From: Sphingopyxis sp.
Lineage (GTDB): Bacteria > Pseudomonadota > Alphaproteobacteria > Sphingomonadales > Sphingomonadaceae
DNA length: 64,000 nucleotides
Direction: 5' to 3'
Assembly: GCA_030145715.1 (NCBI GenBank)
Contig: JAIXHQ010000016.1
Coordinates: forward strand, 1 to 64,000
The notes below the pieces were generated by a model, which made no database searches, had not been told where the DNA came from, and was given only the letters and a program-made list of their open reading frames with translations. The position numbers were made by a program, and so were the translations under genes. Below are positions 34,327 through 42,532 of the stretch, piece by piece. The first letter of the stretch is position 1. Every line of letters begins with the position of its first letter.

Positions 34327-35547
34327 TTAGGTCGAACTCTCCACCGCCGGTGCCTTGCGCTGGAACAGGCGGAACATGGCGCGAATTTTCTGCGCCGATT
34401 TGGCCGCGACGCGTTCGAGTGCGCCGATCGGCTGACCGCCGGGGACATGCGCGACGGTGTAATACATCCAGATCGCCAGCCCCGCGAACAAAAGGAAGGG
34501 GACCCACAGCGCGATCAGCGGATCGATCGTCCCGCGCGCGCCCATATCCTCCGCATATTGATTGATCTTGTGCTGCGTCACCAGCAGCACGATCGACAGG
34601 AAGACGCCGAGGGAGGAGGTGGATCGTTTCGGAGGGATGGCCAATGCGATGGCGATCAGCGGGATCAGGAACATCGACACGACCTCGACGATACGAAAAT
34701 GGAAATTCGCGCGCGTTTCGAGCCGGGTCTGTACCGACTGACGCGGATCCTTTCCGGCGACGAACAATTCGGGGATCGTCATTTCGCGATCGGCGCCGCC
34801 ACGGGTGCGGAACGCCTCGATCTTTGGCAGCGGGATCGGCAGGTCGTGGTTGTCGAACGTCAGCACGCGCGGCACCGCGAATTTCGGCGATTCGTGGATC
34901 AGCACGCCCTGCGACAGGCGCAGGATGATGGTGTTCGGATCGTCGGTGGCAAGGAACTGACCCCGCGCCGCGGTCGCCGAAACGCGCTGTCCGTCCTTGT
35001 TGTCGCCGCGGACGAAGATGCCGCGCAGCGATCGCCCTTCGTCATAGCTTTCCTCGATCCTGAGCGTCATGCGGTCGCCCAATTGGGTAAATTCGCCCAC
35101 CTTGATCGACGCGCCCAGTGCGCCCGACCGCAGTTCGAATTGCAGTCCTTCATAGGCATAGCGGGCGACGGGCTGAACAAAACCGACGATCGCCAGGTTC
35201 AGCGCGGCGAGCGCGATGGCATAGGCATAGGGCACACGCATCAGCCGCCCAAAGCTCATGCCGACACCCTTTAGCACGTCGAGTTCGCTTGACGTCGCCA
35301 GCCTGCGAAAGGCGAGCAGGATGCCCAGCATTAGTCCGATCGGAATGCCGAGCGAGAGATATTCGGGAATCAGGTTGGCGAGCATCCGCCACACGACGCT
35401 GACCGGCCCCCCTTCGGTCGCGACGAAATCGAAAAGGCGCAGCATTTTTTCGAGCACGAGCAGCATCGCCGACAGGACGAGGGTGCCCAGCATCGGAAAG
35501 AAAATGAGCCGCGCGATATAGCGGTCGATGGCAGGAAGCTTATTCAA
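34327..35547 (-). CDS. lptF: LptF, inner-membrane permease of the Lpt export complex
   Basis: A 406-residue partner of LptG with the same architecture: DRYIARLIFFPMLGTLVLSAMLLVLEKMLRLFDFV, PIGLMLGILLAFRRLATSSELDVLKGVGMS (coupling helix), a periplasmic domain (about 130-300) and C-terminal helices (VVSMFLIPLIAIALAIPPKRS). It is transcribed before lptG without a gap. In LPS bacteria the pair exports LPS. Sphingomonads carry glycosphingolipids instead, so the cargo here is probably a sphingolipid (inference). Confidence 0.93.
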   Translation of the reverse strand: MNKLPAIDRYIARLIFFPMLGTLVLSAMLLVLEKMLRLFDFVATEGGPVSVVWRMLANLIPEYLSLGIPIGLMLGILLAFRRLATSSELDVLKGVGMSFGRLMRVPYAYAIALAALNLAIVGFVQPVARYAYEGLQFELRSGALGASIKVGEFTQLGDRMTLRIEESYDEGRSLRGIFVRGDNKDGQRVSATAARGQFLATDDPNTIILRLSQGVLIHESPKFAVPRVLTFDNHDLPIPLPKIEAFRTRGGADREMTIPELFVAGKDPRQSVQTRLETRANFHFRIVEVVSMFLIPLIAIALAIPPKRSTSSLGVFLSIVLLVTQHKINQYAEDMGARGTIDPLIALWVPFLLFAGLAIWMYYTVAHVPGGQPIGALERVAAKSAQKIRAMFRLFQRKAPAVESST

Positions 35548-35678
35548 TCTTTCGTCGCCCCATCACCATGATTTGGCCGCAGTTGTTACCGATATGCCGA
35601 TTCAAGGGCGACAGGGACCCATGTCGGCGCGCGTTTTCGCTCGCGGGGATGGCTATAGCCTCTGGAGGTATTGAGGTC

Positions 35679-36185
35679 ATGTCGAAAATATATCTCGCCG
35701 GATTGCTTGCTGCCGGTGCGTTGATCGCGCCCGTCGCGGCGCAGGGTGCCGCACTGGGGCCGAGCGCCGCCCTGTGCAACAGCAACGCCACCGCCGTCCA
35801 GGTCGAGGTTCGCGGCTTCAAACAGCGCACCGGCACGGTCCGCGTACAGATTTACGGCGCGAACAACAGCTATCTGGAAAAGCGCAAATGGCTGGAGCGG
35901 ATCGATGTGCCGGTTTCGCGCGAGGGCACGATGGCGATCTGCGTCCCGGTCAAGGAACAGGGCAGCTATGTCGTTTCGGTTCGCCATGACATCAACGGCA
36001 ACGGCAAGTCGGACCGCAAGGACGGCGCGGGCCTGTCGGGAAATCCCGACATGAAGGTCAGCGACTTCATCTTCAAGCGCAAGCCAAAGCTGGCGCAGGT
36101 GAGTTTCGCGGTCGGCGACGCGACCAAGCGGGTGCCGGTGGTACTGAATTACGTCAACGGACTGTCTTTCGATCCGGTGAAATAG
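35679..36185 (+). CDS. Exported DUF2141 protein
   Basis: A 168-residue protein with a signal peptide (MSKIYLAGLLAAGALIAPVAAQGA) and a DUF2141 beta-sandwich. The DUF2141 core reads VEVRGFKQRTGTVRVQIYG, VPVSREGTMAICVPVKEQGSYVVSVRHDINGNGKSD and, later, MKVSDFIFKRKPKLAQVSFAV. It is periplasmic or outer-membrane-associated; the family function is unknown. GGAGGT lies about nine bases before the ATG at 35679. It is first in a tight operon with the lipid kinase (six-base gap) and Tam41-like gene, implying a role in handling or modifying the lipid product. Confidence 0.83.
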   Translation: MSKIYLAGLLAAGALIAPVAAQGAALGPSAALCNSNATAVQVEVRGFKQRTGTVRVQIYGANNSYLEKRKWLERIDVPVSREGTMAICVPVKEQGSYVVSVRHDINGNGKSDRKDGAGLSGNPDMKVSDFIFKRKPKLAQVSFAVGDATKRVPVVLNYVNGLSFDPVK

Positions 36186-36191
36186 GGACTT

Positions 36192-37166
36192 ATGGCCAGC
36201 GTCGCGCTTCTTTCGAATCCTCGCTCGACAGGTAATCGCGCCCTGTTGCCGCGCGTTCGCGAATATTGCGCGGCCCATCCAGATATTTTCCATTACGAGG
36301 TCGAGGATGTCGACCAGATCGAAAAGGCCGTCCGCACCATGGCGATGGTCGGTCCGCGCGTCGTCGTCATCAACGGCGGCGACGGGACGGTGCAGGCGGC
36401 GCTGACCGAGATTTACTCGGGTGGCCATTTCGATGGATCGCCGCCGCCGGTCGCCGTGCTTCCCAACGGCAAGACCAATCTGATCGCGCTCGATCTTGGC
36501 GCAGAGGGCAACCCGATCAAGGCGCTGCGCCGCGTCGTCGAACTGGTGGAAAGCGGCCGGCTGGAGGATCATGTGATCGAGCGCCAGTTGATTTCGCTCG
36601 ACAGCGGCGACGAAACGCGGCCGGTGCTGGGCATGTTCCTAGGCGGGGCCTATCTGGCCGATGTGATGATCTATTGCCGCGACCGTATCTATCCGCTGGG
36701 CCTGCCCAATGGGGTGTCGCATGTCCTGGCGGCCATCCTGGGCCTGTTCGCGATCATTTTCGGTATCGGTGGCGGGCGGTTCCCGCCCAAGCCGCAGCCG
36801 ATGACCGTGTCGCTGATCCGCCATGGGGAATTCGAGGGCAAATTCTCGCTGCTGATCGTCACGACGCTGGAAAAGCTGTTGCTCAGTATTCGTACCAGCG
36901 GGCCGCCCGGCAGCGACGGCAATATGAAATTGCTTGCGACCGACAGCAATGTCGGCGCCATGTTCCGGATGCTCGGCGCGACCTGGCGCGGAACATTGGG
37001 ACAAAAGCCGCTCGACGGTGTGCATTTCCAGCAGGGCGATGAAATCCGTATCGAAGGCGAACGATCGAGCGTCATTCTGGACGGAGAGCTGTTTCAGGCC
37101 AAGAACGGCATGCCGATCATCCTGACATCGACCCAGCCGGTTCCGTTCCTGCGCCTCGCCGCCTGA
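36192..37166 (+). CDS. Diacylglycerol/ceramide-type lipid kinase (YegS/LCB5 family)
   Basis: A 324-residue lipid kinase of the DAGK/sphingosine-kinase fold. The nucleotide site NGGDGTVQAAL (about 61-71) and VLPNGKTNLIALDLG (about 90-104) are clear, as is a C-terminal substrate domain with DGVHFQQGDEIRIEGERSSVILDGELF. A hydrophobic segment (HVLAAILGLFAIIFGIGGG) may contact the membrane. The Caulobacter ceramide kinase near spt belongs to this fold, so ceramide is a candidate substrate here; diacylglycerol is the alternative. It is tightly linked to a Tam41-like nucleotidyltransferase. Confidence 0.82.
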   Translation: MASVALLSNPRSTGNRALLPRVREYCAAHPDIFHYEVEDVDQIEKAVRTMAMVGPRVVVINGGDGTVQAALTEIYSGGHFDGSPPPVAVLPNGKTNLIALDLGAEGNPIKALRRVVELVESGRLEDHVIERQLISLDSGDETRPVLGMFLGGAYLADVMIYCRDRIYPLGLPNGVSHVLAAILGLFAIIFGIGGGRFPPKPQPMTVSLIRHGEFEGKFSLLIVTTLEKLLLSIRTSGPPGSDGNMKLLATDSNVGAMFRMLGATWRGTLGQKPLDGVHFQQGDEIRIEGERSSVILDGELFQAKNGMPIILTSTQPVPFLRLAA

Positions 37167-37172
37167 GCCGTC

Positions 37173-38033
37173 GTGCCTGAACTGATCGATCTGGTCCGCG
37201 ACGAATTGTCCGCCCCCGTCGACCCGCGCGCCGCAGCGATGGCGCGCGCGATCGCCGCGCAATATCCCGGCAGCGCGCGGGCGGTGCTTTTTTACGGAAG
37301 CTGTCTGCGCGAAAGCGAACTCGACGGGCTGATGCTCGATTTCTACCTGATCGTTTCCGATTATGGCGATGCCTATCCCCGGCGCTGGATGGCGGTGGCC
37401 AACCGGATGATCCCGCCCAATGTCTATCCGTTTCAGCACGACGGGCTGATCGCCAAATATGCGGTGCTGAGCGAAGCCGATTTCGACCGGCTGAACGGTG
37501 TCGAGACGCGCAACGTGTCGGTGTGGGCGCGCTTTGCCCAGCCGTCGCGGCTGGTGTGGGCGGTCGACGACACGGCGCGCGACCGCGCCATCGCTGCGGT
37601 GTCGCGCGCGGCCCCGACCTTGCTGGCGGCGGCGGGCGCGATCCCGGGCGAAGCTCCGCTCGACTGGTGGCGGCGCGCCTTCACGCTGACCTATTCGGTC
37701 GAGCTTCGCGCCGAAAGGACGAGCCGGGCCCAATCGGTGGTCGATGCCGATCCTGAAAGATATGAACGGTTCAGCCCGGCCTCGATAGCGGCGGTTCCGG
37801 CGGCGGCGCGCGGCGGCGGCTGGGCCCGGCGCCGATGGGAAGGAAAGCTGCTCAGCGTCGCGCGGCTGGCGAAGGCCAGCCTGACCTATGCCGGGGGAAT
37901 CGATTATCTGGCGTGGAAGATCAACCGCCACGCGGGCACGCGGATAGAGATCAAGCCATGGCAACGCCGCTGGCCGCTGGTCGCCGCGCTGACGCTGGTG
38001 CCCCGGCTGATGAAAAGCGGGGCGATCCGCTAG
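37173..38033 (+). CDS. Tam41-like nucleotidyltransferase, candidate lipid-phosphate cytidylyltransferase
   Basis: A 286-residue soluble protein. Residues about 40-64 (FYGSCLRESELDGLMLDFYLIVSDY) show a nucleotidyltransferase GS...D...D pattern. Further on come PPNVYPFQHDGLIAKYAVLSEADF (about 81-104) and VSVWARFAQPSRLVW (about 115-129). This order matches mitochondrial Tam41, which makes CDP-diacylglycerol from phosphatidate and CTP (YGSG...DFIF, KYGVIS, W..LY.AGRL..PV). It starts six bases after a lipid kinase whose product would be its substrate. No bacterial function is established to my knowledge. Confidence 0.65.
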   Translation: MPELIDLVRDELSAPVDPRAAAMARAIAAQYPGSARAVLFYGSCLRESELDGLMLDFYLIVSDYGDAYPRRWMAVANRMIPPNVYPFQHDGLIAKYAVLSEADFDRLNGVETRNVSVWARFAQPSRLVWAVDDTARDRAIAAVSRAAPTLLAAAGAIPGEAPLDWWRRAFTLTYSVELRAERTSRAQSVVDADPERYERFSPASIAAVPAAARGGGWARRRWEGKLLSVARLAKASLTYAGGIDYLAWKINRHAGTRIEIKPWQRRWPLVAALTLVPRLMKSGAIR

Positions 38034-38131
38034 AGTGCCGGTTTTGACGGAATCAAAAAAGGCATTCTAGATTCTTGTTTTCCGTGATGTCCGAGCCGCG
38101 AAATGTCCCATTTCACTCGCAATCACCCTCA

Positions 38132-40105
38132 TCAACCGTGCAGGTGCTGGCGTTCGCCCGGCCGCGCATCGCCGCATCGCCGTATCGCCTGATCGAGCGC
38201 GGTCAGCGTAAAGGGTTTGCGCAGCACATCATGATCGCCAAAGCTGGCGACCTCGCTGGCGTCGCCAGCATAGCCGGTCACGAACAGAACCGACAGTTCG
38301 GGCCAGCGCCGTTTCAACTGGGCGACCATTTCGGGGCCGGTAAGTTCGGGCATCAGCACGTCCGACAGGATCAGGTCGAACCCGCCCGCGCCCTCCGCCA
38401 TCCGGCCTTCGACCAGCGCCTCTGCGTCCAGCGGATTGCCGCAGGCGACGGCCGTGTGGCCCAGTTCGCTGACCGCATCGACCGTCGCGGCCAGAACACG
38501 CTCATCGTCCTCGACGACCAGAATGCTCATCGCGTCCGCGGGCGCGGCGGGGCCCGTCGCGTCGCCGGGCGCTGTGTCGGCCACCGGGTCGGCCACCGGC
38601 TTTGCCATCGGCAACAGCATCGCGACGCTCGTGCCTTCGCCCTCGGTCGACGAAATCTGGACTTCGCCGCCCGACTGGCGGCAAAAGGCAAAGACTTGGC
38701 TCATGCCAAGGCCGGTGCCCTGACCCGCGGGCTTGGTCGTGTAAAAGGGGTCGAACACGCGTTCGAGAACCTCGGGCGACATGCCGCAGCCATTGTCGAT
38801 GACCCGCACGGCCAGCGCCCGTTCCGTCCCGTCGTCGAGCGTCTGGATCGTCAGCGACCCATGGCCGTTCATCGCATCGCGCGCGTTGACGGCCAGGTTC
38901 AGCAGCGCATTCTCGAACTGCTGGCGATCGACCCAGCAGGCCAGGCCGTCGGCCTGAAGGTCGAGAGTCAGGGCGATACGGTCGCCGATCGTTCGTTCGA
39001 TCAGTTCGGCAAAGCCCGCGATGCAATCGTCGATGACGGTCATTTCGGGGCGCGCCGGTTCCGACCGGGCAAAGGTCAACAGCCGCCGGGTCAGGTCGGC
39101 GGCGCGGTTGGCACCATCGAGTGCGTTGACCAGATGGCGCTGCGCCTTTTCCGGGGTGCCGGGCAACCAGCGTTGCGCCAGTTCCAGCCCGCCGACAACG
39201 ACGGCGAGCATATTGTTGAAATCATGCGCGATGCCGCCGGTCAACTGTCCGACCGCCTCCATCTTTTGCGCCTGGCGAAGCTGGGCTTCGGCGGCTTCGC
39301 GGTCGCTCATCTCATTGCGCAGCGCCGCGTTGGCGTGGGCGAGTTCGGCGGTGCGTTCCTCGACCGCGGTTTCCAGGTGCATCGCGCGGTCGCTCTCGAA
39401 AATCTGCTCGCGCCTTGCCAGCCGCCGTTCGCCGTCTGCGCGGATCAGCGAAAAGGTCGCGCCGATCGCGATGACCGCAGCGGCCGCGCCGAGCAGCGAA
39501 AACAGCAGGATAGCCTGATTCAGGTTCGCGCGGTCGGCGGCGGCCAGGCGGTTGCGATCGCGCAGCAGGGCGCGTTCGTTCACGATGATCTCGCTCAACA
39601 GCTTGTCGATCCGGCCCAGCCCCGGACCCTTGCCGGCGGCATAGAATTTCGAGATGGCGGCGACGGTCTGATTGTAATTGGCGCTGAGCGCGGCATCGCC
39701 CAGTTGGGCGCCGCGGCTGTCCATTTCGCGCGTCAATTGTTCGACGAGCGCCATCTGTTTCGGGTTGTCGCGGACATTTCGCTGCAATTGGGCCAGGAAC
39801 TGCCGCGCGCGGCCCCATTGATATTCGTAAACGCGCCCGTCCTCTTTCTGCAGTCCGACCGCGAAGCGCCCCAGCGCGGCTTCGGCGCGGGCGATCGCGG
39901 CATCGACCGAACGGGTCTGTGAAATGACCTCCATGCTCTGCGTCTGCCAGCCGAGCGAGCGGTCGTAATTATCGTTGGCGCGTGCGAGCAGCACGACGAG
40001 CGCCCCGACCACACCGGTCAGGATCGCCCCAAGGACGATCGTCGACCAAAAGCGCATACGCTCCCGCCGACCGTCGTTTTCGCTGTCGCTATCCCTCTCG
40101 AACAC
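38132..40105 (-). CDS. Hybrid sensor histidine kinase with receiver domain
   Basis: This 657-residue membrane kinase has TM1 (STIVLGAILTGVVGALVVLLA, about 20-40), a CHASE3-like helical periplasmic domain (about 45-210), TM2 (AILLFSLLGAAAAVIAIGATFSLI), a coiled segment, HisKA with GGIAHDFNNMLAVV, a HATPase_c domain (NLAVNARDAM, DNGCGMSPEV, GQGTGLGMS) and a C-terminal receiver (ILVVEDDERV, Asp in LILSDVLMPE, LRKPF). A GTG start at 40105 is chosen because TAAGGAG precedes it at good spacing. It lies between the lipid-kinase operon and spt; its output partner is unknown. Confidence 0.9.
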   Translation of the reverse strand: MFERDSDSENDGRRERMRFWSTIVLGAILTGVVGALVVLLARANDNYDRSLGWQTQSMEVISQTRSVDAAIARAEAALGRFAVGLQKEDGRVYEYQWGRARQFLAQLQRNVRDNPKQMALVEQLTREMDSRGAQLGDAALSANYNQTVAAISKFYAAGKGPGLGRIDKLLSEIIVNERALLRDRNRLAAADRANLNQAILLFSLLGAAAAVIAIGATFSLIRADGERRLARREQIFESDRAMHLETAVEERTAELAHANAALRNEMSDREAAEAQLRQAQKMEAVGQLTGGIAHDFNNMLAVVVGGLELAQRWLPGTPEKAQRHLVNALDGANRAADLTRRLLTFARSEPARPEMTVIDDCIAGFAELIERTIGDRIALTLDLQADGLACWVDRQQFENALLNLAVNARDAMNGHGSLTIQTLDDGTERALAVRVIDNGCGMSPEVLERVFDPFYTTKPAGQGTGLGMSQVFAFCRQSGGEVQISSTEGEGTSVAMLLPMAKPVADPVADTAPGDATGPAAPADAMSILVVEDDERVLAATVDAVSELGHTAVACGNPLDAEALVEGRMAEGAGGFDLILSDVLMPELTGPEMVAQLKRRWPELSVLFVTGYAGDASEVASFGDHDVLRKPFTLTALDQAIRRCGDARPGERQHLHG

Positions 40106-40208
40106 GCTCAACTCCTTACCGGACAAGCGCGGCGTCGCAAAGCGCGGAAATCCGCGCCGCATCAACTCGCCTCGAAAAGGAATCCGCTGGTCGGCCGATG
40201 TAACCGGT

Positions 40209-41411
40209 TCAACCGATGATCTGGGTGCGTTTGCCCGCGCGTTCAAAGCGTGCAAGGATTTCGCCGACCTGTTCGATACTATGTTCGGCGCACAGCGAAC
40301 AGCGCAGCAGCGTCATTCCCGCGGGGGTTGCGGGCGGGCGGGCAAGGTTGACGTACAATCCCTCTTCCAGCAACGCCTCCCACATCAGCGCACCGCGTTC
40401 GAGGTCGGGCATGATGACCGCGATGATCGCCGACTGCGGTTCGTCGGTGCCCAGCGTGAAGCCAAGGTCACGCAGCCCCTTGTGCAGCACCTTTGAATTT
40501 TCCCACAGATGGGCGCGCTTGTTCGACCCGTGCATCAGCTTGCGGATGCTGGTCGCGGCGGTCGCGACGACGCTGGGCGGCAACGAGGCGGTGAACACAT
40601 AAGGACGGCAGACGAGCCGCATGATCTCGAACTTCGGATGGTTCGATACGCAGAAACCGCCGACCGTCCCGACGCTCTTGCTGAATGTGCCGATGACGAA
40701 ATCGACATCGTCCAGCACGCCCTGCGCTTCGGCGACGCCGCGGCCATGTTCGCCGATGAAGCCCATCGAATGCGCCTCGTCGACCAGCACCATCGCGCCG
40801 GCTTCCTTCGATACGCGGATCATTTCCTTGAGCGGCGCAATGTCGCCGAGCATCGAATAGACGCCTTCGAGCACGACCAGCTTGCCGGCGTCGGCGGGCA
40901 GGCGCTTCAGCCTTTTTTCTAGCGCCTCGACATCATTGTGGCGAAAGGCGACGATTTCGGCGTCGCCCATCTTGCACCCGTCATAGATCGACGCATGGCT
41001 GTCGATGTCGAGGATGACATAGTCGCCCTTGCCCGCGATCGTCGAGATGATGCCGAGGTTCGCCTGATAGCCCGTCGAAAACACCATGGCATGATCCATG
41101 GCGTAAAATTCCTTGAGCGCGTCCTCGCACTCCTTGTGGCCCTGATAGGTGCCATTGAGGACGCGGCTGCCGGTGGTGCCGCTGCCGAATTTTTCAAGCG
41201 CATCCTTGCCCGCGGCGATGACATCCTCGTCAAAGGTCATGCCCATATAATTATAGGTGCCAAGCAGGATCGTCTCGCGCCCGTTGCAGATCGCGACGGT
41301 CGGGGAAATCACCTTTTCCATCACCATGCTGAACGGGTCGGTGATGCCGGTCGACAGCAAGGCTTCGCGCTGCTGGATCAGCGGGTCGAATTTCGAAAAG
41401 AGGTCGGTCAT
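40209..41411 (-). CDS. spt: Serine palmitoyltransferase
   Basis: A PLP enzyme condensing L-serine with an acyl thioester to 3-ketodihydrosphingosine, the first step of sphingolipid synthesis. The 400-residue protein follows the Sphingomonas SPT closely: GTYNYMGMTFDEDVIAAG, VFSTGYQANLGIIS, DSHASIYDGCKMG, LVDEAHSMG, the PLP lysine in GTFSKSVGTVGG, and RPPATPAGMTLLRCSLCAEH near the end. The SPT call over KBL/BioF rests on this last motif and on the adjacent acyl carrier protein. It is cytosolic. It lies 32 bases downstream of the acp gene. Confidence 0.93.
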   Translation of the reverse strand: MTDLFSKFDPLIQQREALLSTGITDPFSMVMEKVISPTVAICNGRETILLGTYNYMGMTFDEDVIAAGKDALEKFGSGTTGSRVLNGTYQGHKECEDALKEFYAMDHAMVFSTGYQANLGIISTIAGKGDYVILDIDSHASIYDGCKMGDAEIVAFRHNDVEALEKRLKRLPADAGKLVVLEGVYSMLGDIAPLKEMIRVSKEAGAMVLVDEAHSMGFIGEHGRGVAEAQGVLDDVDFVIGTFSKSVGTVGGFCVSNHPKFEIMRLVCRPYVFTASLPPSVVATAATSIRKLMHGSNKRAHLWENSKVLHKGLRDLGFTLGTDEPQSAIIAVIMPDLERGALMWEALLEEGLYVNLARPPATPAGMTLLRCSLCAEHSIEQVGEILARFERAGKRTQIIG

Positions 41412-41443
41412 ATCAAAAGTCCAAAACGGGTAAGGATTGGCGT

Positions 41444-41680
41444 TCAGCCCTGCAGTTTTTCGACCGCTGCGACCAACTGGCCGACCGTCTCGATCTCTGC
41501 CTGCATGTTCATGCTGATGATGATGTCGAACGTGTCTTCGACCTCGGCGACGAAATCCATCACCGTCAGGCTGTCCCATTCGAGGTCGCCGGCAAAGCTG
41601 GTCGTGTCGGTCAGTGCGACGCCCTTTTTGTTGAAGGGTTCGATCAGGCCGAAAATCTGGTCGCGCAGGGCGGTGCTCAT
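41444..41680 (-). CDS. Dedicated acyl carrier protein for sphingolipid synthesis
   Basis: This 78-residue acyl carrier protein has the 4-phosphopantetheine Ser in LEWDSLTVMDFVAEVEDTF (DSL motif, about 35-37). It precedes spt in the same direction. In Caulobacter a specialised ACP beside spt supplies the acyl donor for serine palmitoyltransferase, so the same role is likely here. No acyl-ACP synthetase or ketodihydrosphingosine reductase gene is in the window. Confidence 0.88.
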   Translation of the reverse strand: MSTALRDQIFGLIEPFNKKGVALTDTTSFAGDLEWDSLTVMDFVAEVEDTFDIIISMNMQAEIETVGQLVAAVEKLQG

Positions 41681-41835
41681 GTGGTGCGTCCCATATACAG
41701 AAATAATGTTGCGTGCGACATGCCGCGAAGGTTTCCGCTTGGCAAGCGAATGCGGCGGGAACGGGGCAGCATCTTGCCGCCTGTGGTACTTCATGGCATC
41801 CGTGTGGCGATTCGCCGGGGAGGGGCGCACTTGGC

Positions 41836-42408
41836 ATGGACAGCACGGATTCAACGCCTTCGCCGGACGCGCCGGCCACCTCCTTTCCGCCGAATGCGGT
41901 GCATCTTGTCCGCACCAATCAGCAGATCACGATGCAATTGTCGCAGATGGCGGATCAAAAGGCGTCGATCCTGATGGGCGCGACCTTTGTCGTCTTCACG
42001 CTGGCGATCGGTCAGGCGCGCGCGGGCGGCGGGACGCTTTCGATGCCGCTCGCGATCCTTGCGACCTTTTCCTTTCTGTCGGCGCTGCTCGCGGTGTCGG
42101 CGGTGCTGCCGCGCGTGGGCAAGGCGCCGCCCGCCAAACGGGGAGAAGGCAAGGGGCGCGGCAACATCCTGTTCTTTGGCCGGTTCGAACAGATGGACGA
42201 GGATGAGTTCATCGACGCGGTAAAGGCGCGGCTGCGGACCGAGGATGATATTTACGAAACGATGCTGCGCGATACCTATCAGAACGGCGTGGTGCTGGCG
42301 CGGCGGAAATATCGCTACCTTGCCTATGCCTATCGCCTGTTCGTCGTCGGCCTGACGTCGACCTTCGTGGCGTTCGGGGTAGAGATGACGATGCTCTGGG
42401 GCGGGTGA
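41836..42408 (+). CDS. Pycsar-effector-like membrane protein (DUF5706 type), orphan
   Basis: A 190-residue protein with two hydrophobic helices near the N-terminus (ASILMGATFVVFTLAIGQA and LAILATFSFLSALLAVSAVL) and one at the C-terminus (FVVGLTSTFVAFGVEM). Between them are the family blocks NILFFGRFEQMDEDEFIDAV and LRDTYQNGVVLARRKYRYLAYAYRLF. This is the pattern of the TM effectors of Pycsar phage-defence systems, where cyclic CMP/UMP triggers membrane damage. No pyrimidine cyclase is adjacent, so a housekeeping role for this copy is possible. It is divergent from acp-spt. Confidence 0.75.
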   Translation: MDSTDSTPSPDAPATSFPPNAVHLVRTNQQITMQLSQMADQKASILMGATFVVFTLAIGQARAGGGTLSMPLAILATFSFLSALLAVSAVLPRVGKAPPAKRGEGKGRGNILFFGRFEQMDEDEFIDAVKARLRTEDDIYETMLRDTYQNGVVLARRKYRYLAYAYRLFVVGLTSTFVAFGVEMTMLWGG

Positions 42409-42532
42409 GGTGTTTTCCCTTGCCATCGCGGCCCGACGGCGACGGGCGACCGACCAGATGCTGTTGCCTTTCTGCCACCCTTTTTCGGCAAATGATGCGA
42501 TCCGTCCGCGCTCCACTTGAACGGTAACATTC

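Noticed and set aside
38075-39922. 615-residue plus-strand ORF opposite the hybrid kinase
   Set aside because: Antisense of HisKA/HATPase/receiver motifs.
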